From NCBI GenBank assembly GCA_905203305.1, contig CAJKVH010000011.1, positions 1 through 53,407 of the forward strand: a stretch of 53,407 nucleotides of DNA, read 5' to 3'. The stretch's first letter is position 1; each line of letters opens with the position of its first letter. The stretch is from an uncultured Eubacteriales bacterium. GTDB taxonomy: Bacteria > Bacillota > Clostridia > TANB77 > CAG-508. This document shows positions 40,964 to 49,954 of this stretch, one piece after another. The position numbers and the translations under genes are program-made. The notes below the pieces were generated by a model. That model was not told the origin of the DNA, did no database searches, and saw only the letters and a program-made list of their open reading frames with translations.

Positions 40964-42226
40964 TTAACCAATTTTAAATATTTTTTCTAATTCTTTTACC
41001 GCTTCTTTTGCCTTTTTTTCATCATCACAATGTACTTCACATAGGCAGTCGCCTTCTTCTACATAATCATGTACTTTTTTGTTTAAAATAATTCCTGAAG
41101 CCATATCTATTTTATCGTCTTTTTTTATTCTTCCAGCACCTAGGAAACATGCTACTCTTCCTATATCTTCTGCATTTAATTCTTTTACTATTCCGTTTCT
41201 ATCACTCTCGACTTCTAATATATATTTTGCACTTTTAAATTTTTTAGGATTTTCTATATATGATATATCTCCACCTTGATTTTTTACCATTTCTTTAAAT
41301 TTTTTTATTGCTAAACCAGATCTTATGCTTTCTAGCATTTTCTCTTTATTTTCTAATAAATCATCTCCTAAACCAGCTAAGCTTATCATTTGACTACCTA
41401 TTTCTAATACAATGTTTCTTAAATCTTCTGGCATATCATTTCCATTTAAAAAGTTTATTGCTTCTATCATTTCTAATGTATTTCCAACTGCATATCCAAT
41501 TGGTTCATCCATTGGAGTAAATATACTTTTTACTTCTAATTCTGCAAATTCTCCTAATTTTTCCATTTTACTTGCTAATAATTTTGCATCATCTAAAGTT
41601 TTCATAAAAGCACCTTTTCCATATGTTACTTCTAATGCAATTTTATTTGCTCCTGATGCTATTTTTTTGCTCATTATGCTTGATGCAATTAATGGAATAT
41701 TTTCAACACAACTTATTGTATCTCTTAAAGCATATATTTTCTTATCTGCTGGTGCTAAGTTCATTGTTTGTCCAATCATACTTATTCCTATTTTATGAAC
41801 ATTTTCTTTAAATGTGTTTATATCTATATTCGTATTGTATCCAGGTATTGATTCCAATTTATCAATTGTTCCTCCTGTAAAACCTAGTCCTCTTCCTGAC
41901 ATTTTTGCAACAGGAACTCCCATTGACGCAATAATTGGTAATAATACAATTGATACCTTATCTCCTACTCCTCCTGTACTATGTTTATCTACAATATTTT
42001 CACCAAATTCTGATAAATCTAATACTTCTCCTGAATTTGCCATACTAAATGTTAAATCATATAACTCTAAATCTGTCATTCCATTTATAAATATGGCCAT
42101 AATTAATGCTGCTGCTTGATAATCTGTAACTTCTCCACTCGTATAACCTTTAACAAAAAAATCTATTTCTTCTTTATTTAATTCTTTTTTATCTCTTTTT
42201 TTCGCAATAATATCTAATATATTCAT
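40964..42226 (-). CDS. Pyrimidine-nucleoside (thymidine) phosphorylase
   Basis: 420-residue homodimeric enzyme splitting thymidine/uridine with phosphate. Signatures: VDKHSTGGVGDKVSIVLLPIIASMGVPVAKMSGRGLGFTGGTIDKLESIPG, ALRDTISCVENIPLIASSIMSKKIASGA and GAFMKTLDDAKLLA. The C-terminal domain is present. Firmicutes members are usually Pdp rather than DeoA; I cannot separate the two by eye. I chose the ATG at 42226 (MNILDIIAKKRD) after AGAAAGGA. It follows rnhB closely, suggesting one transcript with the pilin-like gene. Confidence 0.93.
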   Translation of the reverse strand: MNILDIIAKKRDKKELNKEEIDFFVKGYTSGEVTDYQAAALIMAIFINGMTDLELYDLTFSMANSGEVLDLSEFGENIVDKHSTGGVGDKVSIVLLPIIASMGVPVAKMSGRGLGFTGGTIDKLESIPGYNTNIDINTFKENVHKIGISMIGQTMNLAPADKKIYALRDTISCVENIPLIASSIMSKKIASGANKIALEVTYGKGAFMKTLDDAKLLASKMEKLGEFAELEVKSIFTPMDEPIGYAVGNTLEMIEAINFLNGNDMPEDLRNIVLEIGSQMISLAGLGDDLLENKEKMLESIRSGLAIKKFKEMVKNQGGDISYIENPKKFKSAKYILEVESDRNGIVKELNAEDIGRVACFLGAGRIKKDDKIDMASGIILNKKVHDYVEEGDCLCEVHCDDEKKAKEAVKELEKIFKIG

Positions 42227-42239
42227 TTGATTTTCCTTT

Positions 42240-42866
42240 CTAAACAAAATGTTTTATAAAACTTTTCCTATGTATTGGACATGGTCCATATTCTTTTAAT
42301 GCTGCTATGTGTTTTGCTGTTCCATACCCTTTATGAGAACTAAAGCCATATTGTGGATATATTTTATCCCATTCTCTCATTATTCTATCCCTTGTTACTT
42401 TTGCAATTATTGATGCAGCTGATATTGAATAACATTTTGCATCTCCTTTTATTATTGATTTATATGGAATCCCTAAGGTATCTATTCCAGTTAAAGCATC
42501 AACCATAATTAAATTCGGTTTTGTTTCCATTTGCTCAATTGCAATTGTTAGGCCTTTCTTTGTTGCTTGCAAAATATTCAATTCATCAATTTCATCTTGA
42601 TAAATTATACCAACTCCGTAACTTATTGCCTCTTCTAAGATTAAATCATATAATTTTTCTCTTTTCTTTTCAGAAACTTTTTTTGAATCATTTACTCCTT
42701 CAATCATAGAGTCTTTTGGCATTATTACAGATGCGACAACAACGGGACCAGCCAATGGCCCGCGTCCCGCTTCATCTATACCTGCTATATATTGGATTCC
42801 TTTATCATAAAATTCTTTTTCTATTTCTTTTAAGTTTATTAATCTTTCTTCTTCTTTTTCCTTCAT
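42240..42866 (-). CDS. rnhB: Ribonuclease HII
   Basis: 208-residue RNase H type 2 removing single ribonucleotides and RNA primers from DNA. The catalytic core is IAGIDEAGRGPLAGPVVVASVI (Asp-Glu), with DALTGIDTLGIPYKSIIKGDAKCYSISAASIIAKVTRDRIM and the terminal GYGTAKHIAALKEYGPCPIHRKSF. The ATG at 42866 follows TTGGAG located at the 3' end of the pilin-like gene (whose stop is at 42868), implying translational coupling. Confidence 0.95.
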   Translation of the reverse strand: MKEKEEERLINLKEIEKEFYDKGIQYIAGIDEAGRGPLAGPVVVASVIMPKDSMIEGVNDSKKVSEKKREKLYDLILEEAISYGVGIIYQDEIDELNILQATKKGLTIAIEQMETKPNLIMVDALTGIDTLGIPYKSIIKGDAKCYSISAASIIAKVTRDRIMREWDKIYPQYGFSSHKGYGTAKHIAALKEYGPCPIHRKSFIKHFV

Positions 42867-42867
42867 T

Positions 42868-43398
42868 TTATTCTCCAATCTTTTCTTGTAAACTTGATAA
42901 AGTATAATATGTGTTTCCCTCGAAATCTACTCCTGGTACATATATTATATCCATATTTTTATAATCATTTGAATTATATACTACAACATAATCTCCACTA
43001 TTAACATCTTTTGCTAAATCATCTAATGACATTTTTACAAGTGTATCTTTTGTTATTTCATAGCATTCGCATCCGCCTTCTCCATTAATATCACTGCTAA
43101 CTTTAGATACTAAATCGCTTTCATTTGATGCTCTATTCATATCATATTTAGAAGAAAATACTTCTGTTCTTTTAGCAGATTTATCATTCTCATCCCAAAC
43201 TTCTGCATTTACTTCTTCTGCAAATACTTTTGCCTTTGATCTTATTGTTAACATATTTGTCACATAATTTTCTACTTTTGTTCTTTTTATTAGATTTGTT
43301 CCTTGAGTTATTGAAACTCCTGCTAATATCATTATTACAATTATCATTACAACCAATGCTGTTATTGTGATACCTTTGTTTTCCTTTATATAAAACAT
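42868..43398 (-). CDS. Pilin-like protein with prepilin-type N-terminus
   Basis: 176 residues. The N-terminus (MFYIKENKGITITALVVMIIVIMILAGVSI) is a class III prepilin-type signal with a G|I junction, almost the same as the variable-protein candidate at 22-23 kb and likewise lacking Glu at +5. A soluble acidic domain follows (KVENYVTNMLTIRSKAKVFAEEVNAEV..., with a GGCECYE cysteine pair). It is predicted to be exported and held in the membrane or assembled into a pilus-like fibre. No pilus assembly genes or prepilin peptidase are in the window. Confidence 0.75.
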   Translation of the reverse strand: MFYIKENKGITITALVVMIIVIMILAGVSITQGTNLIKRTKVENYVTNMLTIRSKAKVFAEEVNAEVWDENDKSAKRTEVFSSKYDMNRASNESDLVSKVSSDINGEGGCECYEITKDTLVKMSLDDLAKDVNSGDYVVVYNSNDYKNMDIIYVPGVDFEGNTYYTLSSLQEKIGE

Positions 43399-43424
43399 TT
43401 TTCTTCTCCTTATATTTATTTAAA

Positions 43425-43462
43425 ATAAAGAGCTTAATATGGTTTTTATTAAGCTCTTTTTC
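43425..43462. terminator. Terminator after the response regulator gene
   Basis: AAAGAGCTTAATA / TATTAAGCTCTTT perfect 13-bp stem with a short loop, T-rich on both sides. Confidence 0.85.
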
Positions 43463-43468
43463 AACTAA

Positions 43469-44224
43469 TTATGTAGCTATATAATAACCTACACCTCTTT
43501 TAGTTATTAATATTTTTGGATTTGATGTATCTTTTTCTATTTTTTCCCTGATACGTCTTACTGTTACATCAACTGTTCTTATATCTCCATAGTATTCATA
43601 TCCCCATACTTTTTCAAGCAAAGTTTCTCTTGTTATTACTTGACCTGGATCAGATGCTAAGAATTTTAATACTTCAAATTCTCTTAAAGTTAAATCAACT
43701 ATTTTATCATTTACCATAACTTCAAATCTATCTAAGTCTAATGTTAAAACTCCTACTTTTATTATGTTTGTTCTTTTTAGTTCTATGGCTTCTTCATTTG
43801 CTTTCTTTTCTTTTTCTTCTTGTCTTATATTTGAAATCACATCTGCTTTTCTTAAATTCGCTTTAACTCTTGCTAATAATTCTCTTATACTAAATGGTTT
43901 TGTTATATAATCATCCGCTCCTAATTCTAGTCCTACAATTTTGTCTAATTCTTCGTCTTTTGCAGTTACCATAAGTATTGGTATGTTCATCATATTTTTT
44001 ATTCTTTTACATACAGATAAACCATCAAGTTTTGGAAGCATAACATCAAGTAAAATTAAATCTGGCTTTTTCTCTTGTGCTACAGATATAGCTTCAAGAC
44101 CATCTGTTGCCTCTATAACATTGTATCCTTCCTTTAGTAGATTGCATGATAATAAATTTAAAATCATTTTTTCATCATCAACTATTAATATTGTTTTTTT
44201 ATAATCCATTTCTTGTTCTTCCAC
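43469..44224 (-). CDS. OmpR-family response regulator, WalR-like
   Basis: 251 residues. The receiver domain has ILIVDDEKMILNLLSCNL, phospho-acceptor DLILLDVMLPKLDG, and K in DDYITKPFS. The winged-helix domain ends GDIRTVDVTVRRIREKIEKDTSNPKILITKRGVGYYIA, very close to WalR (YycF), which controls cell-wall metabolism. No histidine kinase or other wal genes adjoin, so it is an orphan here. The start is a GTG at 44224 with GAGGGGG upstream; an ATG five codons later is possible. Confidence 0.85.
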   Translation of the reverse strand: MEEQEMDYKKTILIVDDEKMILNLLSCNLLKEGYNVIEATDGLEAISVAQEKKPDLILLDVMLPKLDGLSVCKRIKNMMNIPILMVTAKDEELDKIVGLELGADDYITKPFSIRELLARVKANLRKADVISNIRQEEKEKKANEEAIELKRTNIIKVGVLTLDLDRFEVMVNDKIVDLTLREFEVLKFLASDPGQVITRETLLEKVWGYEYYGDIRTVDVTVRRIREKIEKDTSNPKILITKRGVGYYIAT

Positions 44225-44290
44225 AAATTAGCCCCCTCGTTCCTGCATTATCTATCTAAATATATCACATTTAAATACATTATACAAGTT

Positions 44291-47200
44291 TTATTTCAAA
44301 AATTCTTTAACTTCTTGTAATAGACCTTTTTCTCCTTGTTTCTCTATTTTTAGCGTTATCATTGGTTTTAAACCTGATGAAAAATTTATCCTATTTCCGT
44401 ATTTTTTTATTAAATCTGATAAAATATTATTATCAAATCTATTTGTATCATATGTAAATACTACTGAATTTCTTTTGCTTTGAATCTTTACTAAAAACTT
44501 CTTTTTAGCTAATTGTTTTATTCTAGAAATTTCTAATAGATTTTCAATCTCATCTGGCATATTACCAAATCTGTCTATTATTTCGTCTATTACATTACTT
44601 ATATCTTCTTCTGTTTTACATAGTGCAATATCTTGATAAATCTCTATTTTTTGATTCTGATCACTTATAAAGCTATCTGGTATATAGCTTGTTACATTTA
44701 AATCAATTTGGCATTCTATTTCTTCTTCTACTTTTATTCCTTGTTCTTCTTTTAAAACTTCATCTAGAATTCTACAATATGTATCATATCCTACTTCTTC
44801 TAAGTGTCCATGTTGTACTTCTCCAATTAAGCTTCCAGCTCCTCTTATTTCTAAATCTCTCATTGCAATTTTAAATCCTGATCCGAACTCTGTAAATTCT
44901 TTTATTGCTTTTAAACGTTTATCTGCAACTTCTGATAACATTTTGTCTTTTCTATATGTAATATATGCATATCCTTGTCTGTCTGCTCTTCCTACTCTTC
45001 CTCTTAATTGATACAATTGTGCTAATCCAATCCTATCTGCATTTTCTATTATTATTGTATTTGCATTTGGTATATCTATTCCTGATTCTAATATTGTTGT
45101 ACACACTAAAACATTTATATTTCCTTCAACAAAGTCATTCATTATGTCTTCAATTTCTCCACCTGACATTCTTCCATGTGCATAGCCCACTCTTGCTTCT
45201 GGAACTAGTCTTGATACTTTATCCGCTTTTAATTCTATATCATCAACTTTATTAAATAGATAGAAAACTTGACCATTTCTTTCTAATTCTTTTGTTATTG
45301 CTTCTTTTATAACCTCTTCATCATATTCTAACACATATGTTTGAACTGGCTTTCTGTTTTGAGGTGGTTCATATATTACAGACATATCCCTTACACCAAC
45401 TATTGACATATGTAATGTTCTAGGAATTGGTGTAGCTGTCATTGTAAGTACATCTACATTAGTTTTATATTCTTTTATCTTTTCTTTTGCCTTTACTCCA
45501 AAACGTTGCTCTTCATCAATTATTAAAAATCCTAAATCTTTAAATTCTACATCCTTACCTAAAACTCTGTGAGTTCCAACTAGAATATCTATTTCACCTA
45601 ATTTTAGATTTTTTATTATCTGATTTTTTTCTTTTGTTGTTCTAAATCTATTTAATACATCTATCTTTATAGGAAAATCTTTCATTCTCTCTTTAAATGT
45701 TTCATATTGTTGTTTAGCCAAAACTGTTGTTGGTGCTAAGTAAACAACTTGTTTATGATCCATAACTGCTTTAAATGCTGCTCTTATTGCAACTTCTGTC
45801 TTTCCATAACCTACGTCACCACAAAGAAGCCTATCCATTGGTTTTTCATTTTCCATATCTTTTTTTACTTCATCTATACATCTTAATTGGTCATCTGTTT
45901 CCACATATGGAAATTCTTCTTCAAATTGTTTTTGCCATTCATTGTCTTTTGAAAATGCGTGTCCTTTTGCTTTTTCTCTTCTTGCATATAATTCAATTAA
46001 TTCTTTAGCTACAGTTCTTAAATTATTTCTTACTTTATTTGTGGTTTTTTCCCATTCTTTAGAACCTAATTTATTTAGTTTTAAATTAATTTCTTCTCCA
46101 CCAACATATTTTCTTATTTCATCTAAAGAATTAGTTGGAATATATAATATATCATCTCCAAAATATTTTATTTTTATATAATCTCTCGTTATTCCATCTG
46201 CTTTAATTGTGTTTACTCCAATATATATTCCTATACCATATTTTTTATGAACAACATAATCTCCAACTTTTAAATCTGCAAAAACAACCTTTTGTCCTTG
46301 TTTGAATTTTTCCGTTTTTTGCTTTTTAGAACGCCTTGTTGCATCAACTAATTCACTTGCAACTATAACAATTTGTTTTAGATCAAAACTATAAAATCCT
46401 TTCGATAAATTTCCAAGTGTTATTATTACAGTATTGGTATCTCCATTAACTATTGTTTGGTTTAGTTTTTCTTGATATATAGATAATATATCATATTCTT
46501 CTAACATCTTTTTTATTTTTTCTGCTTTTTCTTTTGTGTCAACTACAATATAAACCTTTTTATTTTCTTTTCTAAAATTGTTTATATCATTTATAAATAA
46601 ATCAATTCCACTTTTAAAGTAGTTTAATTCTTTATATTTAAAATCATATCTTTCAATTCCATTTTTTAATTTGTCATCTAATTTATCTAAATAAATTGTT
46701 TGATATCTTTCAATGCTATTTATTATTTTATCTGTTTCTAAATAGCTTTTTAGAGCATCTGGTATCATTCTTGTTTTTTCTACGAGTGCTTTTATTGTGT
46801 TTTCATTATCAAGTTCTATATTCTTACTTCTTTGAAGAATTTTGTTAATTTCATCAACAAATACTAAATATTTGCTGTCTAAATAATCTAATATTGTTTC
46901 TGGATTTTTATAGAAGGAATTAAAATATCTATCTATTTTACTTATATAGTTTCCATTTCGTATTTGCTCTAAATCATCTTCAACTTTTCCTTCTACATCT
47001 TCTTTATATATTTTTTGATTTATATTTTTTTCAACTTGTTCAATAGATATTTCTAAAACATATTCATGTGCTGGGAAAATTTCTATTTTTTCTATATTAT
47101 CAAATGATCTTTGACTAATTATATTAAAGTGTCTTATAGAATCTATTTCGTCTCCCCATAGTTCTATTCTTATTCCTATGGTATCTGTAACTGAAATATC

Positions 47201-47737
47201 AACTATTCCACCCCTTATACAAAATTCTCCTCTTCCATCTATTAATTCAAATCTTTCATATCCTAGATCAACTAATTTTTGTTTTAGCTCTTCTAATTTA
47301 CATATATCCCCAACTTTAAAGTTAAGTATATTTTTATATAACACTTCTTTTGGAATCATTTTTTGTTTTACTGTTTCTATTGATGTTACTATTATTTGTT
47401 TTTGTTTTTTATATATTTTGTTAAGTACTTCTATTCTTTCATATGGTAAGTTTTTACTTTCTGCTACATAGTCATATGTTACAATCTCTTTTTTAGGTAA
47501 AAATGTAACATTTTCTGTAAAAAATTTTAAATCTTTTACTAAACTTTGAGCTTGTATATCATTATATGTTATTAATAATATTGGTCTTTTAGTGTTTTCT
47601 AAAACTGATGCTAATAATCCTGTTTCTGCTACGCCAGTTAAGCCCGATATTGCTATCGGGCTTGTTTTATTTTCTATATTTTTTATAAAATCATTATATT
47701 TTGAACTTTTTTCAAGTTCCTTTAATATTAAATTCAT
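44291..47737 (-). CDS. mfd: Transcription-repair coupling factor Mfd
   Basis: 1148-residue ATP-dependent translocase that removes stalled RNA polymerase and recruits UvrA. The N-terminal UvrB-like module includes GGIVDISVTDTIGIRIELWGDEIDSIR. The RNAP-interaction domain is DLKVGDYVVHKKYGIGIYIGV (~480). Helicase motifs are LLCGDVGYGKTEVAIRAAFKA (Walker A), IDEEQRFG (DEEQ box), TMTATPIPRTLHMS and LYQLRGRVGRADRQGYAY. The C-terminal TRCF domain (DLNVTSYIPDSFISDQNQKIEIYQ) is present. Its start overlaps the preceding gene's stop by one base. UvrA lies 40 kb away. Confidence 0.98.
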   Translation of the reverse strand: MNLILKELEKSSKYNDFIKNIENKTSPIAISGLTGVAETGLLASVLENTKRPILLITYNDIQAQSLVKDLKFFTENVTFLPKKEIVTYDYVAESKNLPYERIEVLNKIYKKQKQIIVTSIETVKQKMIPKEVLYKNILNFKVGDICKLEELKQKLVDLGYERFELIDGRGEFCIRGGIVDISVTDTIGIRIELWGDEIDSIRHFNIISQRSFDNIEKIEIFPAHEYVLEISIEQVEKNINQKIYKEDVEGKVEDDLEQIRNGNYISKIDRYFNSFYKNPETILDYLDSKYLVFVDEINKILQRSKNIELDNENTIKALVEKTRMIPDALKSYLETDKIINSIERYQTIYLDKLDDKLKNGIERYDFKYKELNYFKSGIDLFINDINNFRKENKKVYIVVDTKEKAEKIKKMLEEYDILSIYQEKLNQTIVNGDTNTVIITLGNLSKGFYSFDLKQIVIVASELVDATRRSKKQKTEKFKQGQKVVFADLKVGDYVVHKKYGIGIYIGVNTIKADGITRDYIKIKYFGDDILYIPTNSLDEIRKYVGGEEINLKLNKLGSKEWEKTTNKVRNNLRTVAKELIELYARREKAKGHAFSKDNEWQKQFEEEFPYVETDDQLRCIDEVKKDMENEKPMDRLLCGDVGYGKTEVAIRAAFKAVMDHKQVVYLAPTTVLAKQQYETFKERMKDFPIKIDVLNRFRTTKEKNQIIKNLKLGEIDILVGTHRVLGKDVEFKDLGFLIIDEEQRFGVKAKEKIKEYKTNVDVLTMTATPIPRTLHMSIVGVRDMSVIYEPPQNRKPVQTYVLEYDEEVIKEAITKELERNGQVFYLFNKVDDIELKADKVSRLVPEARVGYAHGRMSGGEIEDIMNDFVEGNINVLVCTTILESGIDIPNANTIIIENADRIGLAQLYQLRGRVGRADRQGYAYITYRKDKMLSEVADKRLKAIKEFTEFGSGFKIAMRDLEIRGAGSLIGEVQHGHLEEVGYDTYCRILDEVLKEEQGIKVEEEIECQIDLNVTSYIPDSFISDQNQKIEIYQDIALCKTEEDISNVIDEIIDRFGNMPDEIENLLEISRIKQLAKKKFLVKIQSKRNSVVFTYDTNRFDNNILSDLIKKYGNRINFSSGLKPMITLKIEKQGEKGLLQEVKEFLK

Positions 47738-48138
47738 TATTCTCTGCTTCTTCCTTTTTCTTCTTCCTCTTGCATTTTTTGTCTCATTTGTTCAATTACT
47801 TTTTCTTTATCTTTTGCTTTTTGAGATCCTGATTTTACTTTTATGTTTTTTATAGTGTCTTTTTCCTTTTCCTCAAATATTTTTTTCTCCATTGTATCGA
47901 CTCTTTTTAAAGATTCTAATAATGCTTTTTTTACTCTTTTTAAGTGTTCATCATCTTCATTTTCTTCTTCATCAGAACCGTTTTTCTTTTTTATTTTGTA
48001 TTCAATTATATCGCCTTCTTTATATGCTTTTATTGCTTCTTCTTGTGATAATTCAGGCTTTTCTTCTTCTATAAATTCTTCTAAAGTTCCCTTTAGATCT
48101 ATTATCTTTTCTTTACTTTCTTCTTTATTTTCTTGCAT
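47737..48138 (-). CDS. Charged coiled-coil hypothetical protein upstream of mfd
   Basis: 133 residues, extremely rich in Glu and Lys (KIIDLKGTLEEFIEEEKPELSQEEAIKAYKEGDIIEYKIKKKNG..., VIEQMRQKMQEEEEKGRSRE); mostly helical or disordered. Not recognised. It overlaps mfd by one base (TAATG) and has a promoter 30 bases upstream, so it leads the mfd transcript. Confidence 0.6.
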   Translation of the reverse strand: MQENKEESKEKIIDLKGTLEEFIEEEKPELSQEEAIKAYKEGDIIEYKIKKKNGSDEEENEDDEHLKRVKKALLESLKRVDTMEKKIFEEKEKDTIKNIKVKSGSQKAKDKEKVIEQMRQKMQEEEEKGRSRE

Positions 48139-48168
48139 ATATATCTCCTTGGTTTTTATTATATATAT

Positions 48169-48197
48169 ACTTTATCATAAATATTATAAAATTGCAA
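48169..48197 (-). promoter_or_regulatory. Promoter of the mfd transcript
   Basis: TTGCAA, 17-base spacer, TAAAGT on the minus strand, ~30 bases upstream of the ORF at 48138. Confidence 0.5.
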
Positions 48198-48232
48198 TAA
48201 ATTTGGTAAATTTTGTAATTGGTTTTAACTAG

Positions 48233-48271
48233 ATAATCCCCTCAAGACAAAAAATGTCTTGAAGGGATTAT
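48233..48271. repeat. Palindrome downstream of the 163-aa gene
   Basis: ATAATCCCCTCAAGACA / TGTCTTGAAGGGATTAT stem (near-perfect 17 bp, one mismatch) with a short A/T loop. There is no U-tract on either side, so it may be a processing hairpin, or a terminator of low quality, rather than a classical one. Confidence 0.65.
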
Positions 48272-48281
48272 TTAGTACTTC

Positions 48282-48773
48282 TTAGATGCTCATAAGATGG
48301 CCTTTGAAGTCGTAAAAACACTTTTTACCATCTGCATCTACTTTCTGGAGGCACGGACCACTTCCTCCGAACACCACATCGATAATGATTGGTGCCTCGG
48401 CCTTGGTCATCTGTACGCCTGTTTCATCATATATTGTCGCATAGCTTTCATCTGCGGCAATAACTTTGAAGTAAGTGCTGTTGTACACTCTTTCCAAGCG
48501 TACTTTTTCTCCCTTTTTCACGGAAACACATTTACAACAAAGATTCAGATTGTACCAATCAATTGTTCCTTCTTTGCTGGTACACTGGGCGAATCTTCCA
48601 TCGTCCAGTTTAACAATTGCAACTGACTGATACTTTTCCTTCTGCTCTGTTTTCAAATTGTCTTCCTTTCGGTCAATATTTCCTGAAAAAGTAGAAATAA
48701 TAACTTCATTGTTGTCCGTTATGACAAGTTTCCGACTGTCATATTTTCCATTGTTGATTTCTTTTCTGTACAT
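48282..48773 (-). CDS. Hypothetical protein (163 aa), compositionally distinct
   Basis: 163 residues, not recognised. It appears to be all-beta with short strands (KLVITDNNEVIISTFSGNID, SVAIVKLDDGRFAQC, CVSVKKGEKVRLERVYNSTYFKVIAAD) and a CC pair (NLNLCCKCVS). It is markedly richer in G+C than its neighbours (ribosomal genes and mfd). It has its own promoter (TTGCAA-17-TAAAAT) and a palindrome after it. Codon 14 is an in-frame CGG (48732-48734). It looks like an inserted single-gene unit between the rplJL block and mfd. Confidence 0.55.
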   Translation of the reverse strand: MYRKEINNGKYDSRKLVITDNNEVIISTFSGNIDRKEDNLKTEQKEKYQSVAIVKLDDGRFAQCTSKEGTIDWYNLNLCCKCVSVKKGEKVRLERVYNSTYFKVIAADESYATIYDETGVQMTKAEAPIIIDVVFGGSGPCLQKVDADGKKCFYDFKGHLMSI

Positions 48774-48823
48774 ATTCTATTCCTCCATTTTTCTGAGTTA
48801 AAGTTTATTAGTAACTATTATTA

Positions 48824-48852
48824 ATTTTACCACATTATGTAACTTTTTGCAA
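48824..48852 (-). promoter_or_regulatory. Promoter of the 163-aa gene
   Basis: TTGCAA, 17-base spacer, TAAAAT preceded by TGG on the minus strand, ~50 bases upstream of the start. Confidence 0.65.
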
Positions 48853-48859
48853 GTCATAC

Positions 48860-48886
48860 AAAAAAAAAGCCCATATATTAGGCTAA
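48860..48886 (-). terminator. Terminator of the ribosomal protein block
   Basis: A short stem AGCC / GGGCT with a run of nine T on the minus strand, ~45 bases past the rplL stop. Confidence 0.65.
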
Positions 48887-48926
48887 TTTTAATCTTAACA
48901 ACTAATATACGAACTTCTTTTAATTA

Positions 48927-49289
48927 TTATTGTAATTCAACAGTAGCTCCAACTTCTGTGAATTTAGCTTTTAAGTCTTCAGCTTCTTCTTTGCTAACGT
49001 TTTCTTTAACTGTCTTAGGAGCTCCATCAACTAATTCTTTAGCTTCTTTTAATCCTAATCCTGTTGCATCTCTAACAACTTTTATAACTTTGATTTTTTG
49101 GTCTCCAGCTGATGCTAAAACAACATTGAATGATGTTTTTTCTTCAGCAGCTGCTCCAGCTGCTCCAGCTGCAGGTGCAGCTGCTGCTACTGCAGATACT
49201 CCAAATTCTTCTTCTATAGCTTTAACTAATTCTGACAATTCAACAACTGTCATTTTTTTGATTTCTTCGATCATTTCTTCTTTATTCAT
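48927..49289 (-). CDS. rplL: 50S ribosomal protein L7/L12
   Basis: 120-residue stalk protein recruiting translational GTPases. N-terminal dimerisation helix (EEMIEEIKKMTVVELSELVKAIEEEFGV), Ala/Gly/Pro hinge, and C-terminal domain VVLASAGDQKIKVIKVVRDATGLGLKEAKELVDGAPKTVKE. Length standard. It follows rplJ in the L10-leader-controlled unit and is the last gene before a terminator. Confidence 0.98.
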   Translation of the reverse strand: MNKEEMIEEIKKMTVVELSELVKAIEEEFGVSAVAAAAPAAGAAGAAAEEKTSFNVVLASAGDQKIKVIKVVRDATGLGLKEAKELVDGAPKTVKENVSKEEAEDLKAKFTEVGATVELQ

Positions 49290-49371
49290 TTTTAAATCCT
49301 CCTATTTTTTATAATTTATAAAATTTTAATTTCAATTTTTTTGCTAATAACTTAGCTTATAGCTTAATAAA

Positions 49372-49872
49372 TTAAGCTTCTTCTTTTTGAACTCTAACTT
49401 GATCAAGAGCAATTGCAAGTTTTGAAATATTTGCAAGCAATCCTCCAGCAAGCATAGATAGCAATTCTTCTCTTGATGGTAATTTTGCTAAAGTGATTAT
49501 TTCTTCAGCTGTCATTACTTTACCTTCAATAACTCCACCTTTGATTTTATAAAAATCATTTTTCTTTGTAAAGTTATATATTGCTTTTGTTGGTTCTAAA
49601 TAGTCTTCTTTTGTCATTATAACTGCTGTAGGTCCTTCTAATTGTTCATCTAAACCTTCTAAACCACATTCAGCTAATGCTCTTCTTGTTATATTATTTT
49701 TTATAACTTTGTATTCAGCACCAATGTTTCTTATTTCTGTTCTTAAATTTGTTACATCTGCAACATTAATTCCTCTGTAATCTGCTAAAAGTATTAATTT
49801 AGCTTCTTTCATTTGTTCTGCTAATTTAGATACTTCTTCTTTCTTTATGTTGATATTTTTTTCACTTGCCAT
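49372..49872 (-). CDS. rplJ: 50S ribosomal protein L10
   Basis: 166-residue base of the L7/L12 stalk. Motifs: LILADYRGINVADVTNLRTEIR, YKVIKNNITRRALAECG, LEGPTAVIMTKEDYLEPTKAIYNF. The start is the ATG at 49872 (MASEKN); an in-frame GTG four codons earlier is part of the AGGAGGTG Shine-Dalgarno. An L10 leader precedes it, so L10-L12 autoregulates this unit. Confidence 0.97.
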   Translation of the reverse strand: MASEKNINIKKEEVSKLAEQMKEAKLILLADYRGINVADVTNLRTEIRNIGAEYKVIKNNITRRALAECGLEGLDEQLEGPTAVIMTKEDYLEPTKAIYNFTKKNDFYKIKGGVIEGKVMTAEEIITLAKLPSREELLSMLAGGLLANISKLAIALDQVRVQKEEA

Positions 49873-49954
49873 TTGTTTTTTCACCTCCTGAAATTTTGTA
49901 AGTTTTATATTTTAATTAAAAACTTTTATCTAAATTAATTTTATATTTTTTCAA

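Noticed and set aside
48233..48271. Classical rho-independent terminator for the 163-aa gene
   Set aside because: The stem is strong but no U-run follows on either strand, so I listed it as a palindrome.
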